Below are positions 27,468-35,644 of a stretch of 64,000 bases of DNA, in pieces. Origin of the DNA: Flammeovirga yaeyamensis (GTDB lineage Bacteria > Bacteroidota > Bacteroidia > Cytophagales > Flammeovirgaceae). How positions within the stretch are numbered: position 1 is the first letter of the stretch; each line of letters starts with the position of its first letter. The DNA lies in the NCBI RefSeq assembly GCF_018736045.1, contig NZ_CP076132.1, forward strand, positions 3,953,501-4,017,500. Direction: 5' to 3'. The notes under the pieces are model-generated. The model searched no databases and was not told where the DNA came from. It saw only the letters and a program-made list of their open reading frames with translations. A program made the translations under genes and the position numbers.

Positions 27468-27971
27468 ATGGAGATTGGAATTATATCTGACACACATAGC
27501 TATATAGATGATCGAATTATAGAACACCTTAAGGATTGTGATGAAATATGGCACGCTGGAGATATAGGTGATGAACAGGTGACAGACGCTTTAAAAGTCT
27601 TGGCTCCTCTTCGAGTAGTTTATGGAAATATTGATAATGGTAAAGCAAGAATTGAATTTCCCGAAGAACAAATCTTTACAATAGAAGGTGTAAAAATATA
27701 TATGATACACATTGGTGGTTATCCGCCAAGATATACACCCAAATTAAAAAGACGTTTGGATGAAATCAATCCTGATCTTTTTATCTGTGGGCATTCTCAT
27801 ATTCTTAAAGTAATTCCTGATAAAACTCGAAATTTAATTCATATTAATCCAGGGGCAGCCGGTCGTCACGGTTTTCATCAAATGAGAACTTTAATAAAAT
27901 TGACCATAAAAGATGGAAAACCTCAAAATTTAAGGGTAGTAGAATTGGGCAAAAGAGCCTCTATTCAATAA
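27468..27971 (+). CDS. YfcE/MJ0936-type metallophosphoesterase
   Basis: A 167-aa calcineurin-like phosphodiesterase. Metal ligands appear in order: ISDTHSYID (Asp7, His9), HAGDIGD, VYGNIDNG (Asn-Asp), MIHIGG (His), and ICGHSHIL with INPGAAG at the end. The small size and single domain fit the YfcE group, which hydrolyse phosphodiesters in the cytoplasm. The natural substrate is unknown. A possible structured RNA lies directly downstream. Confidence 0.87.
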   Translation: MEIGIISDTHSYIDDRIIEHLKDCDEIWHAGDIGDEQVTDALKVLAPLRVVYGNIDNGKARIEFPEEQIFTIEGVKIYMIHIGGYPPRYTPKLKRRLDEINPDLFICGHSHILKVIPDKTRNLIHINPGAAGRHGFHQMRTLIKLTIKDGKPQNLRVVELGKRASIQ

Positions 27972-28020
27972 CATTTTCAAAAAGATGACGACAATCAATG
28001 TAAACATCTACTGAAGTCAC

Positions 28021-28178
28021 CATCTCATGTGTGAAAAATACGCTTAATTTGTTCTTGAAAGTTATGAGATGAGATAATGCTAGCAAACTGAAAGAATTTG
28101 AAAAAATTATCAGTTTCTAAAAGCGTGACACAGACAGGCATAGAACGGTACCAACAGTGTTCTATGCCTGTTTTTTTT
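28021..28178 (+). ncRNA. Candidate structured RNA with possible pseudoknot
   Basis: Helix 1 is CATCTCAT (28021-28028) with ATGAGATG (28064-28071). Helix 2 is ACGCTT (28040-28045), inside the loop of helix 1, with AAGCGT (28121-28126); it is extended by TGTGT (28028-28032) with ACACA (28128-28132), and the two helices compete for base 28028. Helix 3 is AAACTGA / TCAGTTT (28085-28116). Helices 1 and 2 cross, which would make a pseudoknot. A strong terminator follows at once. chrA has its own -7 box after the terminator, so this looks like a separate short transcript rather than a chrA leader. No promoter was clearly found and chance pairing in AT-rich DNA is possible. Confidence 0.4.
28134..28178 (+). 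terminator. Intrinsic terminator upstream of chrA
   Basis: A 13-bp perfect stem ACAGGCATAGAAC / GTTCTATGCCTGT with a 12-base loop and eight T. It lies 160 bases past the phosphoesterase stop and 92 before chrA. Confidence 0.92.
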
Positions 28179-28239
28179 GTTTACACCATAAATGCTTTGA
28201 TAATTTTCAAATAGTCCATTTAAACTTTCCCTCCCTATT

Positions 28240-28247
28240 TACCTTTG
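28240..28247 (+). promoter_or_regulatory. Predicted -7 box of chrA
   Basis: TACCTTTG matches TAnnTTTG exactly and lies 23 bases before the ATG; the -33 element is weak. Confidence 0.5.
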
Positions 28248-28269
28248 TGTCAGAAAAATTATAAAAACT

Positions 28270-29400
28270 ATGACACGATTCAATAAACTTATAGAAGTAG
28301 CCCAAGTAATGTTTAAATTAGGATGCTTTGCATTTGGTGGACCTGCTGCTCATATTGCTATGCTCGAAGAAGAGGTAGTAGAAAAAAGAAAATGGATGAC
28401 ACAAGAGCACTTTCTCGATCTAATTGGTGCAACTAACTTAATACCAGGACCAAATTCAACAGAAATGACCATGCATGTAGGGCATGAACGAGCTGGATTT
28501 TGGGGACTTGTCATCGGAGGACTTAGTTTTATCTTTCCAGCAGTCGTTATTACTGGTATTCTTGGTAGTTTATATGTAGCATATGGAGAATTACCAAACA
28601 TCGCTCCTTTCATTTTTGGTATAAAACCAGCAGTTTTATCAGTGATCTTTGCTGCCGTTTTGAAACTCGGTAAAAAAGCCATTAAAACTACAGAATTAGG
28701 CATCTTAGGTGCAATTACTGTGGCATTAACTCTTTTAGGCGTAAATGATGTTATCGCCTTACTAATTACTGGTTTGTTAGGTATTTTTTATTTCAGCATC
28801 AAGAATAATAAAGGTAACCTCAAAGCTTCCTACATTCCTTTGATGATTTCAACTTCATCTATCCCTCAAGTTCAACACATCACACAAAGTCAGATTTTCC
28901 TTACTTTCTTAAAAGTAGGTGCTGTACTTTATGGTAGTGGATATGTATTGTTTGCCTACCTAGATGCTGAACTTGTACAAATAGGTTGGTTAACTAGAGG
29001 TGAATTGATGGATGCCATCGCTATTGGTCAGTTTACTCCGGGTCCTGTATTATCTACAGCAACATTTATTGGTTATCAATTAGGTGGCGTACTAGGAGCT
29101 ATACTTGCCACTTTGGGAATATTTCTTCCTTCCTTCTTTTTAGTGTTTGCACTTAACCCATTTATTCCAAAACTTAGATCCAATAAAAAAGTAAGATACT
29201 TTTTAGACAGTGTAAATGTCGCAGCTGTTGCTATTATGGGAGTGGTATTGGTTCAAATGTCGATGACCGCCCTAACCGATTGGAAAGGAATATTGATTGG
29301 TGTTCTTGGGTTCATCATCACCTTTGGAGTGAAAAAGGCAAATGCAATGCATATTATTTTAGGAGGAAGTGTTTTGGGGTATGTTTTGGGGATGGTTTAG
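28270..29400 (+). CDS. chrA: Chromate transporter family (CHR) membrane protein
   Basis: A 376-aa two-domain CHR protein: the halves are homologous and each begins with the family pattern. In the first it is FKLGCFAFGGPAAHIAMLE, with GATNLIPGPNSTEM; in the second it is FLKVGAVLYGSGYVLFAYL, with AIGQFTPGPVLSTATFIGYQ. About ten membrane spans are expected. Family members export chromate or related oxyanions by proton coupling; the true substrate here is not known. The last codons are G-rich, and the stop codon lies at the left edge of a dispersed repeat. Confidence 0.88.
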   Translation: MTRFNKLIEVAQVMFKLGCFAFGGPAAHIAMLEEEVVEKRKWMTQEHFLDLIGATNLIPGPNSTEMTMHVGHERAGFWGLVIGGLSFIFPAVVITGILGSLYVAYGELPNIAPFIFGIKPAVLSVIFAAVLKLGKKAIKTTELGILGAITVALTLLGVNDVIALLITGLLGIFYFSIKNNKGNLKASYIPLMISTSSIPQVQHITQSQIFLTFLKVGAVLYGSGYVLFAYLDAELVQIGWLTRGELMDAIAIGQFTPGPVLSTATFIGYQLGGVLGAILATLGIFLPSFFLVFALNPFIPKLRSNKKVRYFLDSVNVAAVAIMGVVLVQMSMTALTDWKGILIGVLGFIITFGVKKANAMHIILGGSVLGYVLGMV

Positions 29401-29640
29401 AGGTAGCAGGTAGCAAAGTTTACGCTCGTTTTTAAGTAAGAGGTAAGAGGTAAGAAGGAAAGGCAAAACTAGCGCAAATGTTAAGCGATTGCGACATTTG
29501 TGCCTATATGAACGTTAGAGGTCTCCTGACCTCATTTTTTTTTAACTAAGGAACTAAGGAACTAAGGAAAGTTACTATGTTGATGGGGAATACCGTATCG
29601 AAAGCACAGGAATTTATTCCTGTGGATAGATATGATAAAA
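29401..29640 (+). repeat. Dispersed structured intergenic repeat, copy 1
   Basis: Starts at or just before the chrA stop codon. Order of parts: AGGTAGC twice, TTACGCTCGTTTTT, a GTAAGAG tract, hairpin A (GCGCAAATGT 29472-29481 with ACATTTGTGC 29494-29503), hairpin B (GAGGTC-tcct-GACCTC, 29518-29533, then nine T: an intrinsic terminator), AACTAAGG three times (29544-29567), AAAGTTACT, and hairpin C (CACAGGAA 29605-29612 with TTCCTGTG 29617-29624). A second copy in the same order and orientation lies at 53404, behind another plus-strand gene. No coding capacity was seen. The rest of the gap up to asnB (29641-29726) shows nothing. Confidence 0.85.
29518..29543 (+). terminator. Terminator module inside repeat copy 1
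   Basis: GAGGTC / GACCTC, a 6-bp stem with a TCCT loop, then A and nine T; the likely transcription end of chrA. Confidence 0.75.
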
Positions 29641-29726
29641 TGATAATACAAACATAGCTATGCTTAAAAGGAATAAAATTGTAATTTCGTATATCACATT
29701 TTTTTAACTTAAAACTATTTGTCTAC

Positions 29727-31619
29727 ATGTGCGGAATTACTGGACTATTTGCTTTTAACGAAATTGGACGAATGCAGGCGATTCATATGCATCGTGCCAA
29801 TGATCAGTTAGCACACCGCGGCCCCGATGCTGCCGATGTTTTCAGTAGTCATTTTGTTCACCTTGGACACCGTAGACTTTCTATTATCGATTTAACTGAG
29901 GGAGGCAATCAACCTATGTCAGACCCTAGTGGACGATATACAATTGTATTTAATGGAGAGATCTATAATTATAAAACGATCAAGTCTTCTTTAGAACAAA
30001 GAGGCGTGGTTTTTAAAACCACTTCGGATACTGAGGTTCTACTTCATGCCTATATTCATTTTGGTACAAAGGTATTCGAGCAGTTACATGGCTTTTTTGC
30101 TTTTGCCATTTATGACAATGATAATGATAGCTTAATTATCGCTAGAGATCGATTAGGTATCAAACCTCTTCTTTATTCTTATGATGAAGATAAGATTGTC
30201 TTTGGTAGTGAAATGAATGCACTACTTCAATTTGGATTGGATAAAGAAGTTGATTTTACTTCCGTTTTTCAATTACTTCAATTGACTTATATATCATCAC
30301 CTAACTCTATTTTTAAGAGTGTAAAAAAGCTTCCTCAGGGTTGCTATATGATGATTAAAGATAAGAAGTTTACCATCCAAAGATATTATGATCTAGCCCT
30401 TCAAACAGAAAAGAACCTTACTCTAAATTACGAGGAAGCTAAAGCTGAACTTTTGAAAATATTCGATCATTCAGTACAAGAACGAATGGTTTCTGATGTT
30501 CCTTTGGGAAGTTTTCTTAGTGGAGGCATTGATTCTTCTGCAGTGGTCGCTATGGCATCAAAATATACCGATCAACTTCAAACGTTTTCAATTGGCTATA
30601 AAGACGAACCATTATTTGATGAAACTCATTATGCGGAGTTGGTCGCTAAAAAATACAATACACAACATACCGCTTTCAAATTAACACAAGACGATTTCTA
30701 TAATCACTTGTTTGGTATGTTGGACCATTATGGAGAACCTTTTGCCGATGCTTCAGCAATTGCAGTAAACATATTAAGTAAAGAAACTAGAAAGCATGTC
30801 ACTGTTGCTCTTTCAGGCGATGGTGCTGACGAAATCTTTGCGGGTTATAACAAGCATTACGGTGAATGGAGAACACGAAAAGGTGGAAGTACTGCCAATA
30901 TGATCAAAAACTTGTTGCCAATACTCAATAAATTACCTCAAAGCAGGAACTCGGCTTTTGGTAACAAAGTACGACAAGCAGTAAAGTTTGGGGAAGGGAT
31001 GAAATTATCTCCTAAGGAAAGATATTGGTTCCAATGCTGTTGGAGAGATACACAATCGGCTTTAGATATGTTACATCCATCCTTTAAAGAGGAATTGAAT
31101 ATGGTTGATTTCAATGAGCGTAAAAATGAAATCACTCAGTTCATCACAGGAGATGGATTTTCTGATGTTCTTTATTCTGACATCAATGGGTTATTGGTCA
31201 ATGACATGCTGCATAAAGTAGATTCTATGTCGATGTACAATAGCTTAGAAGTCAGAGTGCCTTTCTTGGATCATAAAGTGGTAGAGTTTGGAATGTCACT
31301 TCCATCTGAATATAAAATCGATGGTAAAATGAAGAAGAAAATTCTTCAGGATGCCTTCCGTCCATTGTTGCCAGAGGAACTGTATAAACGTCCAAAACAT
31401 GGATTTGAAGTGCCACTTATGAAAGGATACAAAACCGCCTTAAGAACATGGGTGAACGAGATGTTGGATAGAGACTTTGTAGAACATCAAAAAATCTTTG
31501 ATCCTAACTATACCGAACGTCTGAAGAAAACTATTTTCGAAACTGAAAACTACGATCAAAACCAAGTTTGGAGTATTTTAGTACTTCAACATTGGTGGAA
31601 AAAATATAAAGTCGAATAA
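29727..31619 (+). CDS. asnB: Asparagine synthase (glutamine-hydrolysing)
   Basis: A two-domain amidotransferase. Cys2 (MCGITGLFAF) is the glutaminase nucleophile, with LAHRGPDA, LGHRRLSIIDL and VFNGEIYNY in the class-II domain (1-200). The synthetase domain has the pyrophosphate loop SFLSGGIDSSAV and SGDGADEIFAGY. LEVRVPFLDHKVVEF and KRPKHGFEVPL near the C-terminus are typical of the longer (about 630 aa) AsnB group. It makes Asn from Asp and Gln; some relatives in sugar clusters act on other acids, but there is no such cluster here. Confidence 0.9.
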   Translation: MCGITGLFAFNEIGRMQAIHMHRANDQLAHRGPDAADVFSSHFVHLGHRRLSIIDLTEGGNQPMSDPSGRYTIVFNGEIYNYKTIKSSLEQRGVVFKTTSDTEVLLHAYIHFGTKVFEQLHGFFAFAIYDNDNDSLIIARDRLGIKPLLYSYDEDKIVFGSEMNALLQFGLDKEVDFTSVFQLLQLTYISSPNSIFKSVKKLPQGCYMMIKDKKFTIQRYYDLALQTEKNLTLNYEEAKAELLKIFDHSVQERMVSDVPLGSFLSGGIDSSAVVAMASKYTDQLQTFSIGYKDEPLFDETHYAELVAKKYNTQHTAFKLTQDDFYNHLFGMLDHYGEPFADASAIAVNILSKETRKHVTVALSGDGADEIFAGYNKHYGEWRTRKGGSTANMIKNLLPILNKLPQSRNSAFGNKVRQAVKFGEGMKLSPKERYWFQCCWRDTQSALDMLHPSFKEELNMVDFNERKNEITQFITGDGFSDVLYSDINGLLVNDMLHKVDSMSMYNSLEVRVPFLDHKVVEFGMSLPSEYKIDGKMKKKILQDAFRPLLPEELYKRPKHGFEVPLMKGYKTALRTWVNEMLDRDFVEHQKIFDPNYTERLKKTIFETENYDQNQVWSILVLQHWWKKYKVE

Positions 31620-31829
31620 AATCAGTTATTTATCGAAATAATTAGACGTTTTAAAAAAATTTTATGATATTAATGTTAATGTAAAAAATAAGAGGTGATA
31701 TTTATCTATGATATATCAATCACTCCGTTATCTTTACAGTATGAATAGAAGTGATTTTTTACTTCAAAATTTATTTTTTTATCTAGAAGGAGTATTTCCT
31801 TTTGTTACCAACTACAAATTTTTTAGAAG

Positions 31830-32624
31830 GTGCGCATAAGAATAATCTTCAATCTTAGAAATAAAGGAGCAATTTTGCCCTTCCACCACCAAAAGCTTGT
31901 TCAGAACATGCTCAAAATCGCATGCTCTGATAATGCTCTGTTTGAGAGTACCAACTTTACCTTTTCTGGACTTAAAGGACAGACAAAAGTGGGAAGAGAA
32001 GGTTTGCATTATTTTTCTAAGAAAGCAACCATAGTTTTAACCAGCCCGAACCAACAATTCATTGATAAAGTAGTGATAGGCTTGTTCCAAGAATCCCATA
32101 TTCTTTTGGGGAACTTGATGCTACAAGCTGATGCTGTTGAAATCGAAGAGGCTCCGATATTTCAAGAATCAATGAAATATCTATGTATATCTCCAATTGT
32201 TCCCTTCCATCAAGTAGAAGGATTAAACAACAAACTGTTTGTCAACCCATTAAGCGATGAGTTTTCGGATATGTTGTATGATTCTACAATGTACAGAATG
32301 GAAAAATCAGGGGTATATACTCCAGAACAAATTTCTTCTTTCTTCCGTTTTCAAGTGATTCCAGACCAACAGTACTTGGAAAGAATCAATAGAATGGATA
32401 AGAAATTTGCCCGTATTTACTCGGTTATTAAAGACGGACAAATTATGGAAGCTAGAGGCTATACTCTTCCTTTTGAAGTGTTAGCTGCTCCAGAAGTTCA
32501 GGAATTTATTTACCACAACGGTTTTGGCGAATTGGCCGATCATGGTTTTGGTATGTTGGATATCCCGAATTTCAATCCTATAAAAACGCCATACGAAGTT
32601 AGCGACAGCTCTACTCAAGAATAA
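31830..32624 (+). CDS. cas6: CRISPR-associated endoribonuclease Cas6, isolated
   Basis: The 264-aa protein has the Cas6 layout: a ferredoxin-like start MRIRIIFNL, LPFHHQKLVQNML with His19/His20 where the catalytic His of many Cas6 enzymes lies, and a C-terminal glycine-rich loop NGFGELADHGFGMLDI that binds the repeat RNA. Cas6 normally cuts CRISPR transcripts within the repeat. The start is GTG at 31830; the next in-frame Met would remove the first strand. No array and no other cas gene was seen in the window. It may serve arrays elsewhere or be a leftover. The 3' end overlaps the convergent protease gene by 14 bases. Confidence 0.75.
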   Translation: MRIRIIFNLRNKGAILPFHHQKLVQNMLKIACSDNALFESTNFTFSGLKGQTKVGREGLHYFSKKATIVLTSPNQQFIDKVVIGLFQESHILLGNLMLQADAVEIEEAPIFQESMKYLCISPIVPFHQVEGLNNKLFVNPLSDEFSDMLYDSTMYRMEKSGVYTPEQISSFFRFQVIPDQQYLERINRMDKKFARIYSVIKDGQIMEARGYTLPFEVLAAPEVQEFIYHNGFGELADHGFGMLDIPNFNPIKTPYEVSDSSTQE

Positions 32625-33807
32625 GAGGAGCTGGCGTAAAACATAAAATAAACACGATTAAGGTGATGATACCAATAATTTTTCTTTTGGTGTCAACACC
32701 TTTTTCTATTATTGGCCTAGGGTGATTTAGTCCTAAAAATCTAGACAGCATAAAACCCCACAACAACCAACCGGTATATCCTTGAATGGTAGGATATATT
32801 GTCGTTAAGACAAACTGTGAGGTAAAAATGATCATCACAAACATACCAATTGTCACCTTATCTTTAAATAACCTCATAGAAACAAAATAGAGGTAAAGCA
32901 GGTATAATGGCACATAGGATATCAGATAGTCGTTGGGATCCTCAGCAGAAAATAAACCTAATCCACCCCAAAATAAAAATAAGGCAAATGTATAAGGTGT
33001 TAGTTTATGAAACCATTTATGCCCAATAATAGAGTGCAATGCATGTCCTCCATCCAACTGACCAAAAGGCAATAAATTTAGAGCCGTAAAGAAACATGCT
33101 AAAAACCCCGCAAATAGAAACGGGTAGTGCATCATTTCGTGTGGATTAGGGAATTTAGACATATCATCTACGAAGACATATTTCATGATCTCAAACAGAA
33201 GGTTGGTTCCTATTTGAAGATTTGCTCCTTCTGGAAGATCTTTATAGGCATGTTCAGCATAATCTAGCCCCCATTCTTGATATTCAGGGTGAATATCAAA
33301 TATATATTCTTGTGCAGGAAGATGAGTAAAGCCATATATCAAGACAAATAATGCAGCAACAAACCCTGCCAACGGCCCTGCTACTCCAACATCAAAAAAC
33401 TCTTTTGTAGATTTCAGTCTTGATTTAATATTTATAAAAGCACCAAACGTACCTATAGAAGGTAGAAAAGAAAAAAACCAAGCCGGAATAAAATAAGGAA
33501 GAGTCACTTTTAACTTATAATACTTAGCTGTGAAATAATGACCAAATTCATGAACAGTCAAGATACCTATAAAACAAAGGGAATAGGTCAAAGCCCCTTT
33601 CCAATGTTCTGGAGTAATCTCTTCAGGAGCCAAGATGGTTTTTCCATAAATCCATTCCAAACCTGCTAAAGTAGTCGCTAAAAGAGTCAATACGAATAGT
33701 AAAAAATGTTTCCATGCAGGCATTCCTACAAACTTTTTCTTTACTATAATCGTTTCTTGTGTATTTTCATCACCTTTGTGTTCGAATGAAGGCTGATTTT
33801 CTTCCAT
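32611..33807 (-). CDS. Site-2-protease-type membrane metallopeptidase (M50)
   Basis: A 398-aa multi-span protein with the zinc motif HEFGH in ILTVHEFGHYFTAKYY and the third-ligand motif NLLPFGQLDGGHALHS (N-x-x-P-x-x-x-L-D-G). About seven hydrophobic spans are visible. M50 peptidases cut substrates within the membrane, often anti-sigma factors, but soluble-domain partners such as PDZ are absent here. It is divergent from the pseudouridine synthase gene and convergent with cas6. Confidence 0.88.
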   Translation of the reverse strand: MEENQPSFEHKGDENTQETIIVKKKFVGMPAWKHFLLFVLTLLATTLAGLEWIYGKTILAPEEITPEHWKGALTYSLCFIGILTVHEFGHYFTAKYYKLKVTLPYFIPAWFFSFLPSIGTFGAFINIKSRLKSTKEFFDVGVAGPLAGFVAALFVLIYGFTHLPAQEYIFDIHPEYQEWGLDYAEHAYKDLPEGANLQIGTNLLFEIMKYVFVDDMSKFPNPHEMMHYPFLFAGFLACFFTALNLLPFGQLDGGHALHSIIGHKWFHKLTPYTFALFLFWGGLGLFSAEDPNDYLISYVPLYLLYLYFVSMRLFKDKVTIGMFVMIIFTSQFVLTTIYPTIQGYTGWLLWGFMLSRFLGLNHPRPIIEKGVDTKRKIIGIITLIVFILCFTPAPLILE

Positions 33808-33869
33808 ATTGTTGTGCTAAAAAATTAGTTTTGCAAGTTAGTAATACCAATCAAGATACAAAACCAAAA

Positions 33870-34808
33870 ATGTCATCATCAAAACATCTACATGCATCAT
33901 TTGATATTCCTGAAGGAGGACAAACCATGCGATTGGATCATTTCCTTTCGATAAAACTTCCTAACAAGAGTAGAAATGTTATTCAAAAACATATCAAATC
34001 ACAGATGGTTTTGGTGAATGATAAAAAATCTAAATCTTCTTATCAATTAAAACCATTTGATAAGGTGGAATGGTTCGAATCTTTCAGAAAATTAGAAGAA
34101 TTAATTCCATATGATTATGATTTAGATATTCTTGAAGAAAATGAATCCTTTATCGTCGTCAATAAACCTGCAAACATGTCTATGCATCCAGGATTAGGAG
34201 TATACAAGGAAACACTACAGAATGCTTTACAACATCATTACAATGTCACTAATCAAACAGAGGCCTTAGTAAAGGATTGTTTGGTTCAACGCTTAGATAA
34301 AGATACTAGCGGGATTGTGGTAATCCCTAAGACGATTCAAGCAAGGGAACATTTAGGAGATCAATTCAAAGGAAAATCAACCAAAAGAATATACCATGCG
34401 ATTGTATGGGGAACACCTGATCCTTTAGAAGGAACTATCAAAAAGTTTATCGGTAGAAATCCTATGGATGAAATGAGTATTGAGGTCTCAGAAGATGAAG
34501 CTTTTGGAAAAATGGCGATCACAAATTATAAAACCATAAAATCCTATAAAGACTTCTCTGTGGTAGAATGTGAATTGGAAACAGGTAGAACCCATCAGAT
34601 TCGTGTGCATATGCAATATATAGGTCATCCCTTAGTAGGTGATAAAAGATATGAGAAAATGCAATATACAGGCAATTCTCAGCTTCAAAATACTATAGGA
34701 AGACATTGTTTACATGCTCGGCTATTACATTTTGACCATCCGGTGACTTTAGAACGTATGATGTATGAAATTGGGTGGCCTGAGGATTTAAACGAATTAA
34801 TAAAGTAG
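33870..34808 (+). CDS. RluA-family RNA pseudouridine synthase
   Basis: Converts uridine to pseudouridine in rRNA or tRNA. The start at 33870 is chosen because the S4 domain (MRLDHFLSIKLPNKSRNVIQ) then begins near residue 20; upstream in-frame ATGs add a hydrophobic, unrelated stretch that overlaps the divergent protease start. The catalytic motif reads QRLDKDTSG, with the essential Asp and Gln in place of the usual His of HRLD. VNKPANMSMHPG and TGRTHQIRVHMQYIGHPLVGD are present. Which RNA is modified cannot be decided (RluD-like most likely). Confidence 0.85.
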   Translation: MSSSKHLHASFDIPEGGQTMRLDHFLSIKLPNKSRNVIQKHIKSQMVLVNDKKSKSSYQLKPFDKVEWFESFRKLEELIPYDYDLDILEENESFIVVNKPANMSMHPGLGVYKETLQNALQHHYNVTNQTEALVKDCLVQRLDKDTSGIVVIPKTIQAREHLGDQFKGKSTKRIYHAIVWGTPDPLEGTIKKFIGRNPMDEMSIEVSEDEAFGKMAITNYKTIKSYKDFSVVECELETGRTHQIRVHMQYIGHPLVGDKRYEKMQYTGNSQLQNTIGRHCLHARLLHFDHPVTLERMMYEIGWPEDLNELIK

Positions 34809-34813
34809 ACAAT

Positions 34814-34845
34814 AAAAAAAGGTAAGCTCTTTCGAACTTACCTTT
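34814..34845 (-). terminator. Terminator of the tRNA-Asp array
   Basis: On the minus strand AAAGGTAAG / CTTACCTTT with a 10-base loop, then further T. It lies nine bases past the last tRNA and may also serve the pseudouridine synthase gene on the other strand. Confidence 0.85.
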
Positions 34846-34853
34846 CTATTTGT

Positions 34854-34930
34854 TGGCGGAACAGACGGGACTCGAACCCGCGACCCCCTGCGTGACAGGC
34901 AGGTATTCTAACCAACTGAACTACTGCTCC
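34854..34930 (-). tRNA. tRNA-Asp (GTC), copy 6 in transcription order
   Basis: 77 nt including an encoded CCA. Acceptor GGAGCAG/CTGTTCC, anticodon arm CCTGC-CTGTCAC-GCAGG with anticodon GTC, T-arm GCGGG-TTCGAGT-CCCGT. Confidence 0.97.
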
Positions 34931-34966
34931 AGTCATCTGTTTTTGAAAGTCTTGATGAAGACTTGT

Positions 34967-35043
34967 TGGCGGAACAGACGGGACTCGAACCCGCGACCCC
35001 CTGCGTGACAGGCAGGTATTCTAACCAACTGAACTACTGCTCC
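34967..35043 (-). tRNA. tRNA-Asp (GTC), copy 5
   Basis: Same sequence as the other copies. The 36-base spacer on each side contains the hairpin AGTCTT-catc-AAGACT (minus strand). Confidence 0.97.
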
Positions 35044-35079
35044 AGTCATCTGTTTTTGAAAGTCTTGATGAAGACTTGT

Positions 35080-35156
35080 TGGCGGAACAGACGGGACTCG
35101 AACCCGCGACCCCCTGCGTGACAGGCAGGTATTCTAACCAACTGAACTACTGCTCC
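35080..35156 (-). tRNA. tRNA-Asp (GTC), copy 4
   Basis: Identical tRNA body with anticodon GTC and encoded CCA; repeat period 113 bases. Confidence 0.97.
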
Positions 35157-35192
35157 AGTCATCTGTTTTTGAAAGTCCTGATGAAGACTTGT

Positions 35193-35269
35193 TGGCGGAA
35201 CAGACGGGACTCGAACCCGCGACCCCCTGCGTGACAGGCAGGTATTCTAACCAACTGAACTACTGCTCC
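35193..35269 (-). tRNA. tRNA-Asp (GTC), copy 3
   Basis: Identical body. The adjoining spacer (35157-35192) differs from the others by one base (AGTCCTG instead of AGTCTTG on the plus strand). Confidence 0.97.
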
Positions 35270-35305
35270 AGTCATCTGTTTTTGAAAGTCTTGATGAAGA
35301 CTTGT

Positions 35306-35382
35306 TGGCGGAACAGACGGGACTCGAACCCGCGACCCCCTGCGTGACAGGCAGGTATTCTAACCAACTGAACTACTGCTCC
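35306..35382 (-). tRNA. tRNA-Asp (GTC), copy 2
   Basis: Identical body. The spacer to copy 1 (35383-35419) is one base longer and slightly diverged. A 74-codon plus-strand frame across copies 1-2 is an antisense shadow, not a gene. Confidence 0.97.
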
Positions 35383-35419
35383 AGTTATCTAGTTTTTGAA
35401 AGTCTTGATGAAGACTTGT

Positions 35420-35496
35420 TGGCGGAACAGACGGGACTCGAACCCGCGACCCCCTGCGTGACAGGCAGGTATTCTAACCAACTGAACTACTGCTCC
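35420..35496 (-). tRNA. tRNA-Asp (GTC), copy 1 (promoter-proximal)
   Basis: First gene of the six-copy array; the predicted transcript starts about 35 bases before it. Confidence 0.97.
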
Positions 35497-35534
35497 AGTG
35501 TGCTTTTCAGGACGTCGTTTCCTTAAAAGCGATG

Positions 35535-35565
35535 CAAATATGCACCCTTGTTTGCTATAAAACAA
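35535..35565 (-). promoter_or_regulatory. Promoter of the tRNA-Asp array
   Basis: On the minus strand TTG (35565-35563) and CATATTTG (35542-35535, one mismatch to TAnnTTTG) are spaced by 20 bases. Confidence 0.65.
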
Positions 35566-35644
35566 GTATTACACACATTAAAAATGTAATCTAATCTTAA
35601 TGAAATTGTAAAAGATTGATTTACAAGTCAAAACTAAATGTGAT

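Noticed and set aside
34854-35496. Regularly spaced repeats resembling a CRISPR array near cas6
   Set aside because: The repeating unit is a full tRNA-Asp with cloverleaf and CCA, and the spacers are nearly identical rather than unique, so it is a tRNA array.
35302-35526. 74-codon plus-strand frame with repeated LAEQTGLEPATPCVTG
   Set aside because: It is the antisense translation of the tRNA-Asp genes and spacers, a well-known false gene.
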